From contig NZ_JABJQY010000002.1 in the NCBI RefSeq assembly GCF_013155375.1, positions 1,116,001 through 1,180,000 on the forward strand: a DNA stretch of 64,000 bases, in the 5' to 3' direction. The first letter of the stretch is position 1; each line of letters opens with the position of its first letter. Below the pieces are notes generated by a model. The model was given only the letters and a program-made list of their open reading frames with translations. It made no database searches and was not told where the DNA came from. Source of the DNA: Nocardioides sp. zg-1308. Its GTDB lineage: Bacteria; Actinomycetota; Actinomycetes; Propionibacteriales; Nocardioidaceae. Position numbers and translations under genes: made by a program. Shown piece after piece: positions 16,679 through 25,921 of this stretch.

Positions 16679-18994
16679 GTGCCCCGCCCGTCCGTGATCC
16701 GTGCTGCCCTGGCGGGGCTCCTGACCCTCGGGGTCGCGACCGGGCCGGCCCTCGGGGCGGCCGGAGCACCCGCGACGAGGGGTCCCGCCGAGGAGCCCGA
16801 CCCCCTCGTCGTCCACCTCGACACCATCACGCCGGTGCTGCCGAGCACCGGGGACGTCGAGATCACCGGCACGGTCACCAACGTCAGCGACGAGACCTTC
16901 ACCCGCGTCAACCTCCACGCCTTCTCCTCCCAGCAGCCGATCCTCGACTCCCCCAACCTCAACGAGTCGGCGGGCGTCGACCCGGGGGTCTACGTCGGTC
17001 CCCGGGTCACCGTCCCCGGCACCTTCGACACCGTGGACGAGCTCGCGCCCGGCGAGACGGCGTCCTTCTACGACTCCGTGCCCGTCGAGCTGCTCGGCAC
17101 TTCCGGCCAGGCCGGTGTCTACTGGATCGGCGTCCACGCGCTCGGCGACGGCTCGGTCCCGCGCGACGACATCGCCGAGGGCCGGGCCCGCACGTTCATC
17201 CCGCAGGAGCCGACCGGCGACCGGACCCAGGAGGCCTCGGTCATCCTCCCGGTCCGCAGCCGGGTCTGGTACGACGCCGACGGACGCGTCGCGGGGCTGG
17301 ACCGGTGGGCCCGCCGACTGGCCGACGGCGGCAGCCTCGACGGCGTGCTCGACATGGCCGAGTCCGCGGGCTCGACGCCCTACAGCTGGCTGGTCGACCC
17401 GGCCGTGCTGCACGCGGTGGCGAAGCTGACGGTGGGCAACCCGGCCCGGAGCATCGCGCCGGACCCCAGCGTCGAGGGCCAGCAGCCCTCCCCGACCGAG
17501 ACGCCGACCGACGGCGTGGACGAGACCCCCACGCTGGAGACCATCACCCCCGCCGCCCCGGAGCCCACCGAGGACCTCAGCGAGGAGGACGCGAGGCTGA
17601 TCGCGGCGGCGGACGCCTGGCTCACCCGCTTCCAGGCCATCGTCGGCTCCGACACGGTGCTGACGCTGCCCTACGGCGACCTCGACGTCGCCGCTGCCGC
17701 CCGCAACGACGCCACCCGGCTCGACCAGGCGGTGGACCGCAGCGCCGAGGTGATGCTCGACCTCGGTCTCACCTCGCAGCCCGCGGTGTCCCCGATCAGC
17801 GACCGGCTCAGCGAGGAGGCGATCGCCGCCACGCCGCCGGGCACCGTCATCCTGCTCGGTGACAGCGCCTTCGACCTCCCGCCGACCAGCCCCGACTCCG
17901 TGGTCCGACTGCTCGGGCACGAGGTCGTCGTCACCAGCACCGGGGCCGAGGCCGGTGGTCCCGGTCCCACCGCGGCCACCGACCCGCTCGCGCTGCGTCA
18001 GCGCCTGCTCAGCGAGGCGGCGCTCCGCCTCGAGAACCGCGACACGGCGCCGCTCGTCGTCACCCTGCCCACCGTGTGGAACGGGGAGGACGCGGCGTCG
18101 TTCTTCACCGGCCTCGACCAGCCGTGGCTCGACCTCGTCCCCGTCAGCGACGTCGCGGGACGCAGCGCCGTCGACGTGCCGGGCTCCAGCCTCAACTACA
18201 CCGAGGACGACCAGGCCGCGGAGCTCGACCCGACCAACTTCTCCGCGGCCACCAGGGCGACGACCGCGGCCACCCTCCTCGAGCAGGTCCTCACCCTCCA
18301 GACCATGGTCGAGACCTCCGTCGAGGACCAGGCGCTCGTACTGCTCTCCGAGCAGCACCGCGCCCGCCCGGGTCTGGCCCGCGCCGCCACCGACCGGCTC
18401 GACGAGGTCCTGCGCGAGGACCTCGCGTCTGTGCGGATCGAGGGACCGCCCGCCGTGACGCTGTCCGGCGACTCCGGACCGCTCGGCGCGACCCTCGTCA
18501 ACGAGCTCGACCAGCCGGTGACCGTCCGGGTCCGGGTGAGCACCGACGGCGAGATGAACCTGACCGGCGGCGACGGCGTGCGCGAGCTCGGCCCCCTGGC
18601 CCGCAGCGTCGTCCGCTTCGAGGCGAGCACGAGCGAGGTCGGCGTGCACAACGTCCGGCTGTCGGTGACCAGCGTGGACGGCGTGGCGCTCGGCTCGACG
18701 GCCCAGGTGCCGATCCGCGCGGCCCGGGTGAGCGCGTTGATCTGGGTCGTCATGGCAGTGGGCGCGCTCGTCCTGTTCGGCATGGTGGGCTACCGTCTGC
18801 CGGGCCAGATCCGCCAGCGCCGTGCCGAGCTCGCGGCCGCGGAGGCCGCCGACGAGCAGCCCGAGCCTGCCGAGGACGCGCCGCCCGGCGAGGACCACGC
18901 CGACCACCGGGACCCCGGTGACCCACCGGTCCCCGACGAGCCGGCCACCTCGCGCGTCGCGGACCTCGAAGACGCCGCCACGGACCGCGCATGA
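16679..18994 (+). CDS. DUF6049 family secreted, membrane-anchored protein
   Basis: A 771-aa exported protein of unknown biochemical role. N-terminal signal peptide (residues 1-28), a long extracytoplasmic region with beta-rich stretches (VEITGTVTNVSDETFTRVNL) and an acidic low-complexity insert around residues 255-305. One C-terminal membrane helix near residues 685-705 (ALIWVVMAVGALVLFGMVGY) precedes a charged cytoplasmic tail. Its place between cca and murJ matches the mycobacterial Rv3909-type gene, so it is probably tied to lipid II flipping or envelope assembly. The NUDIX gene found here in mycobacteria is absent. Confidence 0.85.
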   Translation: MPRPSVIRAALAGLLTLGVATGPALGAAGAPATRGPAEEPDPLVVHLDTITPVLPSTGDVEITGTVTNVSDETFTRVNLHAFSSQQPILDSPNLNESAGVDPGVYVGPRVTVPGTFDTVDELAPGETASFYDSVPVELLGTSGQAGVYWIGVHALGDGSVPRDDIAEGRARTFIPQEPTGDRTQEASVILPVRSRVWYDADGRVAGLDRWARRLADGGSLDGVLDMAESAGSTPYSWLVDPAVLHAVAKLTVGNPARSIAPDPSVEGQQPSPTETPTDGVDETPTLETITPAAPEPTEDLSEEDARLIAAADAWLTRFQAIVGSDTVLTLPYGDLDVAAAARNDATRLDQAVDRSAEVMLDLGLTSQPAVSPISDRLSEEAIAATPPGTVILLGDSAFDLPPTSPDSVVRLLGHEVVVTSTGAEAGGPGPTAATDPLALRQRLLSEAALRLENRDTAPLVVTLPTVWNGEDAASFFTGLDQPWLDLVPVSDVAGRSAVDVPGSSLNYTEDDQAAELDPTNFSAATRATTAATLLEQVLTLQTMVETSVEDQALVLLSEQHRARPGLARAATDRLDEVLREDLASVRIEGPPAVTLSGDSGPLGATLVNELDQPVTVRVRVSTDGEMNLTGGDGVRELGPLARSVVRFEASTSEVGVHNVRLSVTSVDGVALGSTAQVPIRAARVSALIWVVMAVGALVLFGMVGYRLPGQIRQRRAELAAAEAADEQPEPAEDAPPGEDHADHRDPGDPPVPDEPATSRVADLEDAATDRA

Positions 18995-19001
18995 GCGGCG
19001 C

Positions 19002-20648
19002 ATGAGCATGACCGACCAGCGCGTGATGGCCTCCTCGGCCGTGATGGCCGCGGGCACCGTGGTGTCGCGCGCGTCGGGCTACGTCCGCAGCGCCCTGCTC
19101 GTCGCAGCGCTGGGCGCCTCGATCCGCGGCGACCTCTTCACCATCGCCAACACGCTGCCCAACATGGTCTACATCCTGCTGGCCGGCGGCATCTTCAACG
19201 CCGTCCTCGTGCCGCAGCTCGTCCGCCGCATCAGCAGCGACCCCGACGGGGGCGACGCCTACGCCAGCCGCGTCATCACGCTCTCCGCGCTCTTCCTCGG
19301 CGCGGTCAGCGTGCTGCTCGTCGTGCTGGCTCCCCTGCTCCTCCAGGTCTACCTCGACAGCCGCTACCTCGAGCCCGACCGCGCGGCCCACCTCGAGTCG
19401 ATCGTGAACCTCACCCGCTGGTGCCTGCCGCAGGTGTTCTTCTACGGCATGTACGTCCTCATCGGGCAGGTCCTCAACGCACGGGGCCGGTTCGGGCCGA
19501 TGATGTGGGCGCCGATCGCCAACAACCTCATCTCGGTCGGGGTGCTGGTCCTCTTCCTCGTCGTCTGGGGGCCGGTCGGGGACAGCGCCGACCAGTACGC
19601 CCCGCTGAGCGGACCCCAGGAGGTGCTCCTCGGCCTCGGCTCGACCATCGGCATCGTCGCGCAGTGCCTGGTGCTCGTCCCCTACCTCCGGGCCTCGGGG
19701 TTCAGCTACCGCCCGCGCTTCGACTTCCGCGACCCCGAGCTCAAGCACACCCTGTCCCTGGGTGTGTGGACCGTGCTCTTCGTCATCGCCACCCAGGCGG
19801 CGTACCTCGTGGTGGTGCGGCTCGCGTCGGGCGGCACCGCCGGCGGCGGCGACGGCACGGGGCTGACGGTCTACTCCAACAGCCTGCTCATCATGATGGT
19901 GCCGCACGCGATCGTCACCGTCTCGCTCGCCACCGCGATCCTGCCGCGGCTCTCCGCCCTGGCCTCCGAGGACCGCCTGGCCGAGCTCGGGAGCACGGTC
20001 GGCTCCACGCTGCGCACCGCGCTGGCCCTTGTGCTGCCCTTCGCGGTCCTCCTGCCGCTCGTCGCCGGCGACGTCGCCGCGGCCGCCTTCGGCTGGGGCG
20101 GTGGCGAGGAGCGCGCGGCGGCCTTCGCCCCCACCCTCGCCCTCTTCGGGCCGGCGCTGGTGTTCTTCACCGTCCACTACTTCATGCTCCGCGGCTTCTA
20201 CGCCATGGAGATGACCCGGCTCGTGTTCTTCATCCAGCTCGCCGTCTCCGCGACCAACGTCGCCGTCGCCGTCGCCCTCGTGCCGTCCCGGCCGCCCGAG
20301 GACACCGCCCCCATGCTGGTGGTGGCCTACCTGTCGTCGTACGCCGTCGGCGCCGCGATCAGCTCGGTGCTGCTGCGGCGCACCGCGGGCGACATCGAGG
20401 GCTCGCAGCTGCTCCGGTTCCTCGTCCGGATGGCGCTCGTGCTCGCCGTCGCCGCCGCGGCCACCTGGGCCGCCGAGCTCGCGATGTCCGGGCTCGGGGA
20501 GCGCCCCGGACCTCTCGTCGCGCTCCTACGGGGCGGGCTGAGCGGGCTCGCCGGCTGCGTCGTGCTGCTCCTCGGCGCCCGGCTCCTGCACGTGCGCGAG
20601 GTGACCAGCCTCGTCGACATGGTCGCGGCGCGCCTGCACAGGCGATGA
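19002..20648 (+). CDS. murJ: Lipid II flippase MurJ (MviN family)
   Basis: A 548-aa integral membrane protein of the MOP superfamily that flips lipid II to the outer face of the membrane. About 14 hydrophobic segments. The N-terminal family signature ASGYVRSALLVAALGASIRG is near residues 22-41, with conserved Arg residues in the central cavity (LVPQLVRRI). The ATG at 19002 follows the DUF6049 stop by 7 nt. The kinase-like module that is fused to MurJ in mycobacteria is a separate downstream gene here. Confidence 0.93.
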   Translation: MSMTDQRVMASSAVMAAGTVVSRASGYVRSALLVAALGASIRGDLFTIANTLPNMVYILLAGGIFNAVLVPQLVRRISSDPDGGDAYASRVITLSALFLGAVSVLLVVLAPLLLQVYLDSRYLEPDRAAHLESIVNLTRWCLPQVFFYGMYVLIGQVLNARGRFGPMMWAPIANNLISVGVLVLFLVVWGPVGDSADQYAPLSGPQEVLLGLGSTIGIVAQCLVLVPYLRASGFSYRPRFDFRDPELKHTLSLGVWTVLFVIATQAAYLVVVRLASGGTAGGGDGTGLTVYSNSLLIMMVPHAIVTVSLATAILPRLSALASEDRLAELGSTVGSTLRTALALVLPFAVLLPLVAGDVAAAAFGWGGGEERAAAFAPTLALFGPALVFFTVHYFMLRGFYAMEMTRLVFFIQLAVSATNVAVAVALVPSRPPEDTAPMLVVAYLSSYAVGAAISSVLLRRTAGDIEGSQLLRFLVRMALVLAVAAAATWAAELAMSGLGERPGPLVALLRGGLSGLAGCVVLLLGARLLHVREVTSLVDMVAARLHRR

Positions 20649-20738
20649 GACTGCCTAGAGTGGCCGCAAGCACGGCGACGGCGCTCGTGCGACGGTCGTG
20701 CCGGGGCGGGCAACAGGTCAGTGGGAGCGAGGTGAGCG

Positions 20739-22790
20739 GTGCCGACGTCGATGCAGGCAGGTGACGTGCTCGCCGAGCGCTACCGGCTCGACGACCTGCT
20801 GGCCGAGAACGGGACCGGCCGCTTCTGGCGTGCCCACGACCTCGTGCTCCACCGGCCGGTGTCGGTCCACCTCCTCGACGCCGGCGACGAGCGCGCCGAG
20901 GCGATGCTCGAGGCGGCCCGGCGCACCGGCCCGGTCATCAACCGCCGGCTGCTGCGCGTGCTCGACGCGGAGATCGCCGACGGCCGCTGCTACGTCGTCA
21001 ACGAGTGGGGGCAGGGCGAGTCGCTCGACATCCTGCTGACCCGCGAGGGTCCGCTGGCCCCGCGGCGCGCGGCCTGGCTGGTCGGGGAGGTGGCCGAGAG
21101 CATCGCCGAGGCGCACGCGTCCGGCCTCGCCCACGGGTGCCTGGCGCCCGAGAACGTCCTGGTCGACCAGCACGGGCAGATCCGGATCATCGGCTTCGGC
21201 GTCGAGGCCGCCCTCCGCGGCCTGCCGCCCGGTCGCCTCAACGTCGACGAGGTCGACCTCGCCGGCCTGCTCTACAGCGCGCTGACCGGCAAGTGGGCCG
21301 GCGTCTCGGAGTCCGCCGTGCCACCGGCGCCGGAGGTGCACGGCGAGGTGCTGCGGCCCCGGCGCGTGCGGGCCGGCATCCCCCGGATGCTCGACGCGCT
21401 GTGCGACCAGGTCCTCAACCCCCAGCACGCGCCCGGGACCGAGGGCTCCGACTTCACCGCCCACCGCATCTGCGAGATGCTCCACGACTACGTCGGGGAC
21501 ACCACCGGGACGCTGCCCCCGGTCGCCGCGCTCCGGCCCACCCCGCCGCCGGCCCAGGTCCAGCCGGCCATCCTGCCGACCACGACCGTCCCGGTGGCGG
21601 GTGACGAGGCCGGCGAGGCCGACGGCACCGACGACGCCACCGGGACCGACGCCGGGCCGGCCGAGCTGACCGCCACCCACGCCGTCCGCACCGACCCGAC
21701 CGCCACCGTGGTGACCGCGCCGGTCCCGGCCGAGGAACGCGCGAGCGGTGACGGGACCGACGACGCGCCCGCCGACCCGCCCGACGAGCCGCCAGTCGAC
21801 GCGCCCGCCGAGGCTGCGCCCACCCCGGTCGCCGACCTCCCGACGGAGGCCGGGATGCCGGTCTTCCACGACGACGACGAGGTCGACTGGCTGCGCGCTC
21901 GCGCCGACAAGCCGGCGCCACCCCCGCCCCTGGCCGACCCCCAGCCCAAGCCCCTCTTCGCGCCCGACCCGCCGGAGGGCGAGCCCGTACGCCGTCCGCG
22001 TCCCGGCAGCCGGGCGCCCGGCGGCGACTACTGGCCGTGGGACTCCAGCCAGGACTCGGGCCGGGACTCCGGCCGGGACTCCGGCGTACGTCCCGTCGGG
22101 CGGGACACCGGCTCGTGGGCGTCCGGCGCGTGGGCGGAGGACCGCTGGGGCACCGGCGAGGGACTCGAGGACACCGGCGACCAGGTGCCCGGCCGGACCT
22201 GGATCCGGCTGGCGATGATCGTCGCGATCTGCCTGCTCGTGGGCGTCGCGGCGGTGGCCGCCTACCAGCTGGGGCTGCGGCCGCCGACCCCCGACTCCAG
22301 CAGCGACGACCCGACGCCCAGCGCGAGCCCCGCGGCGGCCGAGCCGACGCCGTTCACCGACCTCGCGGCCGACGACTTCGACCCGCAGGGGACCGACGGC
22401 CAGCAGGAGAACCCGGACACCGTGCCGACCGTCCTCGACGGCGACCCCGCCACGTCGTGGACCACCTCGACCTACGAGCAGAACTTCGGCCCCGCCGGCC
22501 TCAAGACCGGGGTGGGCCTCGTCATCGACCTCGGCGGCACCCGTGCGGTGCGGCAGGTCCGGGTGACGACGGAGGGCGGCCAGACCTCGCTCGCCACCTA
22601 CGTCACCTCCGAGGCGCCGACCGGCGTCGCCGAGCTGACGCCCGTCGGCACCGCGTCCGGGACCGGGGAGCTCACCGTCGACCTGGCCGAGCCCGTGTCC
22701 GGCCAGTACGTCACGGTGTGGCTCACGCTCCTCCCACCGGTCGACGGCGGCTTCCGGGGGACGATCTCCGAGGTGCAGGTGCTCGGATGA
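20739..22790 (+). CDS. Pseudokinase with membrane anchor and extracytoplasmic sugar-binding-like domain
   Basis: A 683-aa single-pass membrane protein. Residues 10-240 have a protein-kinase fold without activity motifs: the catalytic loop reads HGCLAPEN in place of HRDxKPEN, the DFG position reads GFG, and the VAIK lysine is replaced. Residues 250-480 are a Pro/Thr/Asp-rich linker; the membrane helix is near 487-510. The extracytoplasmic C-terminus (about 530-683) resembles the discoidin-like domain at the end of the mycobacterial MviN protein, whose pseudokinase recruits FhaA. It probably regulates MurJ. GTG start after GGGAGCGAGG. Its stop overlaps the sigM start (ATGA). Confidence 0.85.
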   Translation: MPTSMQAGDVLAERYRLDDLLAENGTGRFWRAHDLVLHRPVSVHLLDAGDERAEAMLEAARRTGPVINRRLLRVLDAEIADGRCYVVNEWGQGESLDILLTREGPLAPRRAAWLVGEVAESIAEAHASGLAHGCLAPENVLVDQHGQIRIIGFGVEAALRGLPPGRLNVDEVDLAGLLYSALTGKWAGVSESAVPPAPEVHGEVLRPRRVRAGIPRMLDALCDQVLNPQHAPGTEGSDFTAHRICEMLHDYVGDTTGTLPPVAALRPTPPPAQVQPAILPTTTVPVAGDEAGEADGTDDATGTDAGPAELTATHAVRTDPTATVVTAPVPAEERASGDGTDDAPADPPDEPPVDAPAEAAPTPVADLPTEAGMPVFHDDDEVDWLRARADKPAPPPPLADPQPKPLFAPDPPEGEPVRRPRPGSRAPGGDYWPWDSSQDSGRDSGRDSGVRPVGRDTGSWASGAWAEDRWGTGEGLEDTGDQVPGRTWIRLAMIVAICLLVGVAAVAAYQLGLRPPTPDSSSDDPTPSASPAAAEPTPFTDLAADDFDPQGTDGQQENPDTVPTVLDGDPATSWTTSTYEQNFGPAGLKTGVGLVIDLGGTRAVRQVRVTTEGGQTSLATYVTSEAPTGVAELTPVGTASGTGELTVDLAEPVSGQYVTVWLTLLPPVDGGFRGTISEVQVLG

Positions 22791-23467
22791 CCACCGGCGC
22801 GAGCGACGCCCGCACCGATCCGCGGTCGGACCAGGAGCTGCTCCGGGCCCACGTCGACGGCGACGCGGACGCGTTCGGCGTCCTGTTCACCCGCCACCGC
22901 GACCGGCTCTGGGCGGTCGCGCTCCGCACGATGGGCAATCCCGAGGACGCCGCCGACGGCCTCCAGGACGGCATGATCGCCGCCTTCCGACGGGCCGGCT
23001 CCTTCCGCGGCGAGGCGGCGGTCACGACCTGGCTGCACCGCGTGGTGGTCAACGCCTGCCTCGACCGGATCCGCGCCGCCAAGATCCGGCGCCTCGACGC
23101 CCTGCCCGACGACGTCGAGGACCGCGGCACCCTGGTGGCGACCGCCGTCCACGACGACCAGCCGGACGCGGCGGCCGAGGACGCCGAGCGACGCCGGCGG
23201 GTGCTCGACGCGCTCGCCACGCTGCCGGCCGAGCAGCGCGCCGCGCTCGTGCTCGTCGACATGGAGGGCTACCCCGTCGCGGAGGTCGCCGAGATGCTCG
23301 GCTGCGCCGAGGGCACCGTGAAGTCGCGCTGCTCGCGCGGGCGCACCAAGCTCGCCACCCTGCTGGCCGACCTGCACCACCCGGCCGGTGACCCGCCTCA
23401 CGGGAACCCGCCGCCCGACGGCCCCGTCCAACCCAGCGTCCGCCCGCGGGGACCGCCCGTGCCCTGA
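22787..23467 (+). CDS. sigM: ECF-type RNA polymerase sigma factor, SigM-like
   Basis: A 226-aa group 4 sigma factor. Region 2 spans about residues 30-95 (AFGVLFTRHRDRLWAVALRT; TWLHRVVVNACLDRIR). Region 4 spans about 140-190 (LPAEQRAALVLVDMEGYPVA; LGCAEGTVKSRCSRGRTKLA) with a helix-turn-helix. A Pro-rich tail follows. Overlaps the pseudokinase gene by ATGA and precedes its probable anti-sigma factor. The position in the murJ-trxB block matches mycobacterial sigM. Confidence 0.9.
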   Translation: MTTGASDARTDPRSDQELLRAHVDGDADAFGVLFTRHRDRLWAVALRTMGNPEDAADGLQDGMIAAFRRAGSFRGEAAVTTWLHRVVVNACLDRIRAAKIRRLDALPDDVEDRGTLVATAVHDDQPDAAAEDAERRRRVLDALATLPAEQRAALVLVDMEGYPVAEVAEMLGCAEGTVKSRCSRGRTKLATLLADLHHPAGDPPHGNPPPDGPVQPSVRPRGPPVP

Positions 23468-23569
23468 GCCCGACCCCGTGTGACCGACCCCTTCTGTCCG
23501 ACCCCGCAGCACGACCCCGCAGCACCATCCCGCAGCACGACCCCTGACCTGCACCGAGGAGGTGACCCG

Positions 23570-24322
23570 ATGTCCGATGCCGGACTGCCGCCCGACCAGG
23601 AGGCCGTACGCCGCCTCCTCGCCGAGGCGCGCCACGACGGGCCGCCGCCTCCCGAGGTCGTCGCCCGCCTCGACGAGACGCTCGCCGCCCTCGCCGCGGA
23701 GCGGGTGGACGGCCCTCCGCGTCGCTCGGGCGCGCACGAGGCACCGGACGCGCCGGTCGTCGACCTGGGTGCGCGTCGCCGGCGCCTGGCCGGCGTCGGC
23801 CTCCTCGCCGCGGCGGCCGTGGTCGTCGCCGGCGTCGCGATCGGCCAGGGCCTGCCCGGGGTCGGCGGCGGTGACGACGCCGGCTCGAGCGCCGGTGGGG
23901 CCGCCGACAGCAGCACCTCGAGCCAGCAGGACGACGGCCAGTCCGGGCAGGACCGATCTGCCCCGACCGACGACGGCTCCGCCGAGCTGGCGCCCGAGGC
24001 GTTGAAGAGCTCCGGGGCGGCGGCGCCCGGGGCCGACGTACCCGCGGTGTCCTCGGCCGACGCGGACCTCGACGACCAGCTGGTGGCCCTCCGCCGCGGC
24101 CTCCGCGCGGACCCGACGCGCGTGGAGCTGCTCGACGGGATGCGCGCACTGGCCGACTGCGGGCTGCCCGACCTCGGCCCGGGGCGACGCCTCGTCGCCG
24201 AGGTCGACGGCCGACCCGGCGTGGTCGTGTTCCGGCGCGCCGACGGCTACGCCCAGCAGGCGGAGGTCTACGTGTGCGGCACGCCCGAGCCGGTGCGCAC
24301 GGTCTCGCTGCCCGCACGCTGA
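23570..24322 (+). CDS. Probable membrane anti-sigma factor
   Basis: A 250-aa single-pass membrane protein. The N-terminus is short and cytoplasmic (VRRLLAEARHDGPPPPEVVA), the helix lies near residues 78-98 (LAGVGLLAAAAVVVAGVAIG), then a Ser/Asp/Gln-rich linker and a small extracytoplasmic domain with two Cys (ADCGLPDLG; YVCGTPEPV). The location right after sigM and the topology fit an anti-SigM factor, but it lacks a clear zinc-binding anti-sigma motif. ATG after GAGGAGGTG. Between sigM and this gene (23495-23545) lies a degenerate repeat of CCCGCAGCACGA. Confidence 0.7.
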   Translation: MSDAGLPPDQEAVRRLLAEARHDGPPPPEVVARLDETLAALAAERVDGPPRRSGAHEAPDAPVVDLGARRRRLAGVGLLAAAAVVVAGVAIGQGLPGVGGGDDAGSSAGGAADSSTSSQQDDGQSGQDRSAPTDDGSAELAPEALKSSGAAAPGADVPAVSSADADLDDQLVALRRGLRADPTRVELLDGMRALADCGLPDLGPGRRLVAEVDGRPGVVVFRRADGYAQQAEVYVCGTPEPVRTVSLPAR

Positions 24323-24346
24323 GCGCGCCGGCGACGACTCCCCCTC

Positions 24347-24373
24347 GGGAAGAACGCTGGCCTACGATCGGTT
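24347..24373 (+). promoter_or_regulatory. Thiol-stress (SigR/SigH-type) promoter before trxB
   Basis: GGGAAG (24347-24352), an 18-nt spacer and GTT (24371-24373) fit the SigR/SigH consensus GGGAAT-N18-GTT with one mismatch. It sits 64 nt upstream of trxB, a classic member of the disulfide-stress regulon in streptomycetes and mycobacteria. Confidence 0.55.
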
Positions 24374-24437
24374 GAGGACGTCATACGCCCCACCTCCAGC
24401 CCCACCCAGCCGCACCTTCAGGAGTCACTGACCGCTC

Positions 24438-25451
24438 ATGAGCACCAGCACCGAGACCCGCAACGTCATCATCATCGGTTCGGGGCCCTCGGGCTACACG
24501 GCCGCCGTCTACGCGGCCCGTGCAGCTCTCCAGCCGCTCGTGCTCGAGGGGTCGGTGACGGCCGGCGGCGCGCTGATGAACACCACCGAGGTGGAGAACT
24601 TCCCCGGCTTCCGCGACGGGATCATGGGCCCGGCGCTGATGGACGAGATGCGCGCCCAGGCCGAGCGCTTCGGCGCCGAGCTGATCGCCGACGACGTCGT
24701 CGAGGTCGACCTCACCGGTGACGTGAAGGTCGTGAAGACGGCCACCGACACCTACACCGCGCGCTCGGTGATCCTCGCGACGGGCTCGGGCTACCGCAAG
24801 CTCGGCCTGCCGCGCGAGGACGAGCTCTCGGGTCGCGGCGTCTCGTGGTGCGCCACCTGCGACGGGTTCTTCTTCCGCGAGCAGGCCATCGCCGTGGTGG
24901 GCGGCGGCGACTCCGCGATCGAGGAGGCCACCTTCCTGACCCGCTTCGGCTCGAAGGTCTACCTCATCCACCGCCGCGACGAGCTGCGCGCCTCGAAGAT
25001 CATGCAGGAGCGCGCCTTCGCCGACCCCAAGCTCGAGATGGTGTGGAACTCGGAGGTCGCCGCGATCAACGGCGGTGACCGCCTCGAGTCGATCACACTG
25101 CGCGACACCATCACCGGCGAGGAGCGACAGCTCGACGTCACGGGCCTCTTCATCGCCATCGGGCACGACCCGCGCTCGGAGCTGCTGACCGGCCAGGTCG
25201 ACCTCGACGACGACGGCTACGTCCTCGTCGGCCACCCGTCGACCGCGACCAACCTGCCCGGGGTGTTCGCCGCGGGCGACCTCGTCGACCACCACTACCG
25301 CCAGGCGATCACCGCCGCCGGCACCGGCTGCGCGGCCGCGCTCGACGCCGAGCGCTTCATCGCCGCCCTCGACCACGAGGCCTCCACGGCCGGCGAGGCC
25401 GCCGCGGTGGTCCAGGCGATCGAGGAAGAGGTCCAGACCGCCGGAGCCTGA
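24438..25451 (+). CDS. trxB: Thioredoxin-disulfide reductase
   Basis: A 337-aa flavoprotein that reduces thioredoxin with NADPH. FAD-binding motif [16 protein letters not shown] at residues 14-29, redox-active CATC near residue 138, NADPH-binding [10 protein letters not shown] near 155, and the C-terminal FAD motif [20 protein letters not shown] near 280. The C-terminal tail is some 20 residues longer than usual and acidic. ATG start; 103 nt before trxA. Confidence 0.97.
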   Translation: MSTSTETRNVIIIGSGPSGYTAAVYAARAALQPLVLEGSVTAGGALMNTTEVENFPGFRDGIMGPALMDEMRAQAERFGAELIADDVVEVDLTGDVKVVKTATDTYTARSVILATGSGYRKLGLPREDELSGRGVSWCATCDGFFFREQAIAVVGGGDSAIEEATFLTRFGSKVYLIHRRDELRASKIMQERAFADPKLEMVWNSEVAAINGGDRLESITLRDTITGEERQLDVTGLFIAIGHDPRSELLTGQVDLDDDGYVLVGHPSTATNLPGVFAAGDLVDHHYRQAITAAGTGCAAALDAERFIAALDHEASTAGEAAAVVQAIEEEVQTAGA

Positions 25452-25554
25452 GGCTCCCGTCCGGGGCGACCCGCCCACCGACGCCGGGAACAAGTGTCGG
25501 TGGGGTGGTGTTGACTCGGATGTCCCCCCACACGACCAACGAAAGGGCACTCCC

Positions 25555-25878
25555 GTGGCCAACATCGCCGCCGTGACCGACGCCGAGTTCGAGGCGCAGG
25601 TCCTCAAGTCCGACAAGCCCGTCCTGGTGGACTTCTGGGCGGAGTGGTGCGGTCCGTGCCGCCAGGTCGCCCCGATCCTCGACGAGCTCAACAAGGAGCA
25701 CGGTGAGAAGCTGACGTTCCTCAAGATGAACGTCGACGAGAACCCCGTGACCCCCTCGTCCTACCGCGTCACCGGCATCCCGACCATCAACGTCTACCAG
25801 GGCGGCGAGGTCGTGAAGTCCATCGTGGGCGCCAAGCCCAAGGCCGCGCTCCTCAAGGAGCTCGAGGGCCTCATCTGA
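25555..25878 (+). CDS. trxA: Thioredoxin
   Basis: A 107-aa thioredoxin with the active site WCGPC near residues 30-34 and the cis-Pro segment GIPTINVYQGGE near 74-85. GTG start after GAAAGGG. Operon partner of trxB, ending in a hairpin terminator. Confidence 0.97.
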   Translation: MANIAAVTDAEFEAQVLKSDKPVLVDFWAEWCGPCRQVAPILDELNKEHGEKLTFLKMNVDENPVTPSSYRVTGIPTINVYQGGEVVKSIVGAKPKAALLKELEGLI

Positions 25879-25886
25879 GACACCCA

Positions 25887-25910
25887 GTCGAGCGCGCTGG
25901 CGCGCTCGAC
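25887..25910 (+). terminator. Hairpin terminator after trxA
   Basis: Perfect 10-bp stem (25887-25896 with 25901-25910) and a 4-nt loop, 9 nt past the trxA stop. No T-tract. It separates convergent trxA and the GNAT gene and could serve both. Confidence 0.65.
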
Positions 25911-25921
25911 GGGGGCGTGGT

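Noticed and set aside
16637..19057. Minus-strand open frame of 806 codons opposite the DUF6049 gene
   Set aside because: Composition is typical antisense Val/Gly/Arg/Asp repeats; the plus strand has signal peptide, membrane helix and synteny.
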